From Flagellimonas sp. MMG031 (GTDB taxonomy: Bacteria > Bacteroidota > Bacteroidia > Flavobacteriales > Flavobacteriaceae), in the NCBI RefSeq assembly GCF_040112705.1, contig NZ_CP157804.1:1118501-1182500 (forward strand): 64,000 bases of DNA, written 5' to 3'. The notes beneath the pieces were generated by a model, which saw nothing but the letters and a program-made list of their open reading frames with translations, searched no databases and was not told the origin of the DNA. The position numbers were made by a program, and so were the translations under genes. Positions 59,669-64,000 of the stretch are shown one piece after another (position 1 is the stretch's first letter; each line of letters starts with the position of its first letter).

Positions 59669-61060
59669 TTATTTGGAGCGTTCGTTTTTGCGGCTGAGCA
59701 ATTTGCCAAGTTCTTCAAGGCTGATGCCCTTGGTTTCTGGCATCATAAAAATGACCCACAGCAATTGGAGCACCATCATACCGGCAAAGAAGATAAAAAT
59801 GGGCCAGGGGTTGTCCTTGAAAATACCAATTTCAGCATCGAGGAAGGTAGGGGTGAGCAAGGTGATGAGCGCGGCAAATACCCAATGTGTGCCCGTTCCC
59901 CAAGACTGCCCGTAGGAACGCACCTTATTGGGGAATATCTCGGAAATGAACACCCATATCACAGCGCCTTGCCCCACGGCATGGGAAGCAATAAAAATCA
60001 AAATGAAGGTAAGCAGCAATACCGAACTTGCGCCCGAATAAAAGCACCAGCCTACCATGGCCAAGCTGATGATATAGCCGATGGAACCAATATACATCAA
60101 TTGCTTGCGCCCCAGTTTATCGATCAGGGAAATGCCCACGAAGGTGAATATCAGGTTGATGACCCCAATGGAAATGGAACTAAAGAGTGATTCGCCCGAA
60201 GCAAGACCTGCCCGTTCCAAAATTTCTGGAGCGTAGTACAGCACAAAATTGATGCCGGACAGTTGATTGAAAAAGGCGATCAAGAAGGCAAGCATGAGTG
60301 GTTTGTTATATTTTCCTGAAAACAGGCTGTCCCGTTGTTTTTCGGTGGTCTCCACCAAAGCAATTTTGATTTCTTCCAAATGGATGGAAGCCCTATCCTT
60401 GGCAATGCCCAGCAGGGTGATGGATTCCATCACAATGGCATCGGCACGATCCTTCATGAGCAACCATCTGGGACTGTTCGGTATTTTGAAGACCATTAGG
60501 GTGTAGATTAATGCAGGGAGTCCTTCAATCCCCAGCATCCAGCGCCAAGCAATGCTTTCATCAAAAATAATTCCGATGAGATAGTTGGAAATAAATGCGA
60601 TCAGGATACCAAAAACAATATTGAACTGGTACATGGCCGTCAACCGGCCCCGGGTCTGCGCTGTGGAAATCTCTGAAATATAGACTGGGGCTGCCACGGA
60701 GGATGCCCCTACACCAATACCACCGATAAAGCGGAACAGCGAAAAACTGTAAGGTTCAGGCGCAAAGGCAGAGCCGACTGCCGAGGCAAAGTACAATATC
60801 CCAATCCAGAACAAGGTTTTCTTGCGTCCCAACCTATCGGTAGGGATTCCGCCAAAAAGCGAGCCCAATACGGTTCCCCAAAGGGCCATGGACATGATAA
60901 AAATACCGTGGAACGTAAAAATGGAATCGCCCAAGAACCAGTTGGTCTGCCAAATTTCCTTTATGGGCTGGTTGGCACCGGAAATGACAACGGTGTCGAA
61001 ACCAAACAAAAAGCCCGCTAGGGCCGCTGTCAACGAAATTCTGAAAATGCGTTTGTCCAT
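59669..61060 (-). CDS. Sugar porter (MFS) transporter
   Basis: A 463-residue, 12-helix major facilitator of the sugar porter family. Signatures are DRLGRKKTLFWIG (loop 2-3), PNSPRWLLMKD after helix 6, QLSGINFVLYYAPEIL in helix 7, SEIFPNKVRSYGQ and the terminal PETKGISLEELG. It imports a monosaccharide or xylose-like sugar, probably with H+. The substrate is not predictable. Upstream on the same strand is the Kdo transferase gene, 32 bp away. Confidence 0.92.
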   Translation of the reverse strand: MDKRIFRISLTAALAGFLFGFDTVVISGANQPIKEIWQTNWFLGDSIFTFHGIFIMSMALWGTVLGSLFGGIPTDRLGRKKTLFWIGILYFASAVGSAFAPEPYSFSLFRFIGGIGVGASSVAAPVYISEISTAQTRGRLTAMYQFNIVFGILIAFISNYLIGIIFDESIAWRWMLGIEGLPALIYTLMVFKIPNSPRWLLMKDRADAIVMESITLLGIAKDRASIHLEEIKIALVETTEKQRDSLFSGKYNKPLMLAFLIAFFNQLSGINFVLYYAPEILERAGLASGESLFSSISIGVINLIFTFVGISLIDKLGRKQLMYIGSIGYIISLAMVGWCFYSGASSVLLLTFILIFIASHAVGQGAVIWVFISEIFPNKVRSYGQSWGTGTHWVFAALITLLTPTFLDAEIGIFKDNPWPIFIFFAGMMVLQLLWVIFMMPETKGISLEELGKLLSRKNERSK

Positions 61061-61092
61061 GTAGGTTGAATTTTGCTAAAGCTAACCAAATT

Positions 61093-62328
61093 TTACAAAA
61101 CCTTGGAAATGTATTTCATGATCAAATCGGATGCCCCCTTGTTGGAGTTGATGTAATCCGAATTGATTTTCCCCTTGTTTTGTAGCGTGGTCGGATGAGT
61201 AAGGAAATCGTTCATCAGATTTGAAAAACTGTCTTTGCTGGATACCGGGACGATTCCCCCCTCACGGACCAAGTCTTCTGCTTCCTTAAAACCTTCAAAT
61301 TGTGGCCCAATGATGATGGGCACCCCAAAAACTGCAGGCTCCATGGTATTGTGCAATCCTGTGGCAAAGCCACCACCCACATAGGCGATATTGGCATAAC
61401 TGTAGATTTTGGTCAATAACCCAATAGTGTCGATGATCAGTACATCGACTTCCTTTAGGTTTTGGTCACCCAATGCCGAATAACAGATGGAAGGTTTTTG
61501 GAGTGCAGCGGTAATTTTAGCAACATGTGCCGGTTTGATTTGGTGGGGGGCGATGACAAATTTCAAGCGCTCTTCGGTACGGTTGATGTAATCGATAAGA
61601 ATGGACTCGTCCTCTGGCCAAGTGCTTCCCGCGACCAAACACAGTTGATTGTTCTTGAAACGGTCCATAAAATCCAAACGGTTGTTGCGTTCCAGAATTT
61701 CGGAAACACGGTCCAGACGGGTATCGCCTCCCACTTGCACCTTCGTAATGCCAATGGAGTCCAATAGTTTTTTGGAATCATCGTCCTGTACAAAATAGGT
61801 ATCGAATTTTCGAAGGCTTTTCCGCATAAATCCTCCATACGGCTTGAAATAGATCTGCCTCTTGGAAAAAATGGCCGAAATCAAAATCGTAGGGGTGTTG
61901 CTCTTTTTTAACTGATGGAGATAATTGGGCCAAACCTCATACTTCACAAAAATGGCCAGTTCGGGATGAACGAGCTTTAAAAATCGTTTAGCGTTCGATA
62001 GACTGTCCATAGGCAGATACACCACCACATCGGCTGCTGAGGTATTCTTTTTAACCTCATAACCGGAAGGCGAGAAGAAGCTGAGCACCAATTTATGTTT
62101 CGGGTATTGGGCACGCAAACGCTCCAAAATAGGCAGTCCCTGTTCAAATTCACCCAAGGAAGCTACATGCATCCAAATGGTTTTGTCTGTAGGGTGCAAT
62201 TTGTCCTCCAAAATGGAAAAAGTCTGTTTCCGTCCCCGTACGAACAATTTGATCTTGGCATTAAAGAGTGCGACCACATGCAGGCCAAACCAGCCTATGT
62301 TTAAAAGAATATGGTAGATAAAATGCAA
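61093..62328 (-). CDS. waaA: 3-deoxy-D-manno-octulosonic acid transferase
   Basis: A 411-residue glycosyltransferase that adds Kdo to lipid IVA in lipopolysaccharide synthesis. It has an N-terminal membrane anchor (IYHILLNIGWFGLHVVALF), the WMHVASLGEFEQGLPIL motif (catalytic Glu region) and a C-terminal GT-B nucleotide-binding part with AYVGGGFATGLHNTMEPAVFG. Length is normal. It diverges from the DegT gene. Confidence 0.93.
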   Translation of the reverse strand: MHFIYHILLNIGWFGLHVVALFNAKIKLFVRGRKQTFSILEDKLHPTDKTIWMHVASLGEFEQGLPILERLRAQYPKHKLVLSFFSPSGYEVKKNTSAADVVVYLPMDSLSNAKRFLKLVHPELAIFVKYEVWPNYLHQLKKSNTPTILISAIFSKRQIYFKPYGGFMRKSLRKFDTYFVQDDDSKKLLDSIGITKVQVGGDTRLDRVSEILERNNRLDFMDRFKNNQLCLVAGSTWPEDESILIDYINRTEERLKFVIAPHQIKPAHVAKITAALQKPSICYSALGDQNLKEVDVLIIDTIGLLTKIYSYANIAYVGGGFATGLHNTMEPAVFGVPIIIGPQFEGFKEAEDLVREGGIVPVSSKDSFSNLMNDFLTHPTTLQNKGKINSDYINSNKGASDLIMKYISKVL

Positions 62329-62390
62329 AGGCTTCTTTTTTGCTAAAATACATTCTTTCGGTCAAGGGCCATTATGGCATCTTAATTTCT

Positions 62391-62398
62391 TAATTTTG
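62391..62398 (+). promoter_or_regulatory. -7 element TAATTTTG for the DegT gene
   Basis: A perfect TAnnTTTG 18 bp before the ATG at 62417. No palindromic operator accompanies it, unlike the redox-regulated set. Confidence 0.5.
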
Positions 62399-62416
62399 AA
62401 GCATTAATTTATTCGG

Positions 62417-63571
62417 ATGAAAAAAATTCAAATGGTTGACCTCAAAGGTCAGTATGAAGGGATAAAAACCGAGGTCAACGAAGCCATAGCGGAAATCTTG
62501 GATTCCTCCGCATTTATAAATGGACCGCATGTGCAAGCGTTCCAAAACGAATTGCAGGATTATTTAGGGGTAAAGCATGTGATTCCATGCGCTAACGGAA
62601 CCGACGCCCTCCAAATTTGCATGATGGGACTCGGTTTGAAACCTGGCGATGAGGTGATTACGGCCGATTTTACTTTCGCTGCAACTGTGGAGGTTATCGG
62701 TTTGTTGCAATTGACCCCTGTTTTGGTGGACGTGCGTCAAGATACCTTTAATATTGATGTTGAAGCCATTGAAAGGGCCATCACACCAAAAACAAAAGCC
62801 ATTGTTCCCGTACATCTGTTTGGGCAATGTGCTGATATGGATGCCATTATGGAACTGGCTAAAAAGCATGACCTATATGTTATTGAAGATAACGCACAGG
62901 CCATTGGCGGGTCTTATTTTTCCAAAGATGGTTCCAAACAGAAAGCAGGAACCATGGGCCATATAGGAGCCACTTCTTTCTTTCCATCAAAGAACTTGGG
63001 CTGTTATGGGGACGGGGGTGCCATTTTTACCAACGATGATGATTTGGCACATACCATTCGTGGAATTGTAAACCACGGGATGTACAAAAGATATTATCAC
63101 GATGTGGTCGGTGTCAATTCGCGTCTGGATTCCATTCAGGCTGCGGTATTGCGGGCCAAGCTCCCGAAATTGGATTATTACAACCAAAAGCGCTGGGAGG
63201 CAGCATCAAAATATACCAAGGCGTTCCGTGGACAAGAGCATATTGTGCCACCGCGCATACCCTGTGACTGCGAAATTGGGAAAAGTCTTTGCGACTGTCA
63301 TGTGTTCCATCAGTATACCCTTCGTATTTTGAACGGAAAACGGGACGGTCTTGTGCAACATTTAAACGATAACGACGTTCCTTGTGGTGTATATTATCCA
63401 GTACCGTTGCACAAGCAAAAGGCTTATGCCGATGAGCGATACAATGAAGATGATTTCCCTGTGACCAATCAGTTGGTAAACGAGGTGATTTCCCTGCCGA
63501 TGCATACGGAGTTGGATGACGAGCAAATTGATTACATAACCAATTTGGTCATTGACTTTGTAAATACATAA
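62417..63571 (+). CDS. DegT/DnrJ/EryC1/StrS-family sugar aminotransferase
   Basis: A 384-residue PLP enzyme that transaminates a nucleotide-keto-sugar for surface polysaccharide synthesis. ANGTDALQICMMGLGLKPGDE, EDNAQAIGG and Lys192 in FFPSKNLGCYGDGG (Schiff base) are diagnostic. A Cys-rich loop (PCDCEIGKSLCDCHVFHQYT, about 281-300) is unusual for the wider family and could hold a metal. It is two bases before galE, so the pair belongs to a sugar-nucleotide operon that continues beyond the window. Confidence 0.9.
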   Translation: MKKIQMVDLKGQYEGIKTEVNEAIAEILDSSAFINGPHVQAFQNELQDYLGVKHVIPCANGTDALQICMMGLGLKPGDEVITADFTFAATVEVIGLLQLTPVLVDVRQDTFNIDVEAIERAITPKTKAIVPVHLFGQCADMDAIMELAKKHDLYVIEDNAQAIGGSYFSKDGSKQKAGTMGHIGATSFFPSKNLGCYGDGGAIFTNDDDLAHTIRGIVNHGMYKRYYHDVVGVNSRLDSIQAAVLRAKLPKLDYYNQKRWEAASKYTKAFRGQEHIVPPRIPCDCEIGKSLCDCHVFHQYTLRILNGKRDGLVQHLNDNDVPCGVYYPVPLHKQKAYADERYNEDDFPVTNQLVNEVISLPMHTELDDEQIDYITNLVIDFVNT

Positions 63572-63573
63572 AC

Positions 63574-64000
63574 ATGAAAATACTCGTAACCGGTGGTTTG
63601 GGCTTTATTGGTTCCCATACCGCAGTGGAACTACAGAATGAAGGCCATGAGGTGGTCATAGTGGACAATCTTTCCAACTCTTCCAAGGATGTTTTGGACG
63701 GCATAACTGCAATCACCGGGAAAACACCCATTTTTGAAGAATTTGACCTTCGGGAAAAAGCAAAGGTCCAAGATTTTTTCAAAAAGCATAGCGACATTGC
63801 AGGGGTAATTCATTTTGCGGCATCCAAAGCGGTAGGGGAAAGCGTGGAAAACCCATTGTTGTATTACGAGAACAATCTTGGGGTGTTGGTCTACATTCTT
63901 CAAGAGCTGAAGAAAAAAGGCGAAGCCAATTTTATTTTCAGCAGCTCCTGTACCGTTTATGGCGAAGCAGACCAAATGCCGATTACCGAATCCGCCCCGG
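63574..64000 (+). CDS. galE: UDP-glucose 4-epimerase, N-terminal part (cut by window end)
   Basis: The first 142 codons of a short-chain dehydrogenase-type epimerase. MKILVTGGLGFIGSHTAVEL is the NAD-binding motif, VIVDNLSNSS and VIHFAASKAVGESVENP are GalE hallmarks, and SSSCTVYGEADQMPI contains the start of the active-site Ser/Tyr region. It interconverts UDP-glucose and UDP-galactose. Confidence 0.9.
   Translation, partial: MKILVTGGLGFIGSHTAVELQNEGHEVVIVDNLSNSSKDVLDGITAITGKTPIFEEFDLREKAKVQDFFKKHSDIAGVIHFAASKAVGESVENPLLYYENNLGVLVYILQELKKKGEANFIFSSSCTVYGEADQMPITESAP

Noticed and set aside
1..64000. CRISPR array, prophage, integron or insertion sequence
   Set aside because: No regularly spaced direct repeats, transposase, integrase or phage structural genes were seen in any frame listed or read.

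Overview
The window is a chromosomal segment from a member of the Bacteroidota, almost certainly a marine-type Flavobacteriaceae (Muricauda-like; the genus is inference). The grounds are a fused CcoN/CcoO subunit, BlaI/M56 regulatory pairs, a TonB-dependent receptor with a carboxypeptidase-like N-terminal domain, the long 667-residue urocanase, poor Shine-Dalgarno sequences, and repeated promoters of the Bacteroidota type TAnnTTTG. It is dense, ordinary housekeeping and metabolic chromosome; I see no phage, integron, insertion sequence or CRISPR array.

Layout. 1-668: a candidate three-hairpin small RNA followed by dispersed palindromes. 669-7567: histidine utilisation operon hutH-hutI-hutU-hutG, diverging from a LysR regulator. 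7744-11690: nitroreductase, DUF456 protein, then a His-rich small protein and a TonB-dependent receptor (probable metal uptake). 11691-16074: a BlaI/M56-peptidase module whose M56 protein carries two TonB C-terminal domains, plus a TPR protein and a lipoprotein. 16076-22180: ruvC, hemW (with a palindromic repeat read in frame), cyclase-family hydrolase, small conserved proteins, MmcQ, and a membrane MutS-like ATPase. 22177-25477: DUF4407 protein and a second BlaI/M56 pair. 25638-29250: SQR-like flavoprotein, PhnA-like protein, M20 dipeptidase, tRNA-Leu(UAG). 29698-31599: response regulator plus PAS histidine kinase. 31604-43061: threonine dehydratase, universal stress protein, a Crp/Fnr regulator, and the whole cbb3 oxidase locus (ccoI, S, NO, Q, P, G, H and a SafE-like protein). 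43077-58746: acyl-CoA hydrolase/transferase, frameshifted universal stress gene, hemN, GCS2-CBS protein, AstE-like peptidase, TonB, DUF2490, ROK kinase, then universal stress protein-SLC13 permease-pckA-pfk and a ribosome hibernation factor. 58791-64000: lipoprotein, a 49-residue membrane protein, sugar porter, Kdo transferase, DegT aminotransferase and the start of galE.

The main finding concerns regulation. Nine intergenic palindromes of the form TGAY-N4-RTCA, the FNR/CRP half-site pattern, lie between 33.5 and 58.4 kb. In front of ten genes the palindrome centre sits 54-71 bp before the start codon. In nearly all of them a TAnnTTTG/A -7 element lies at one fixed distance (TTTR starting 33.5 bp from the centre), which is the geometry of a class II (-41.5) activated promoter. 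The genes include the crp/fnr gene itself, the cbb3 oxidase genes, hemN, universal stress proteins, tonB, the pckA-pfk operon and the hibernation factor. I infer an oxygen- or redox-responsive regulon controlled by the Crp/Fnr protein encoded at 33592-34281.

The first 27 kb carries a separate signature: a family of GAGCGCAGTCGAGA palindromes, one copy of which is translated inside hemW.
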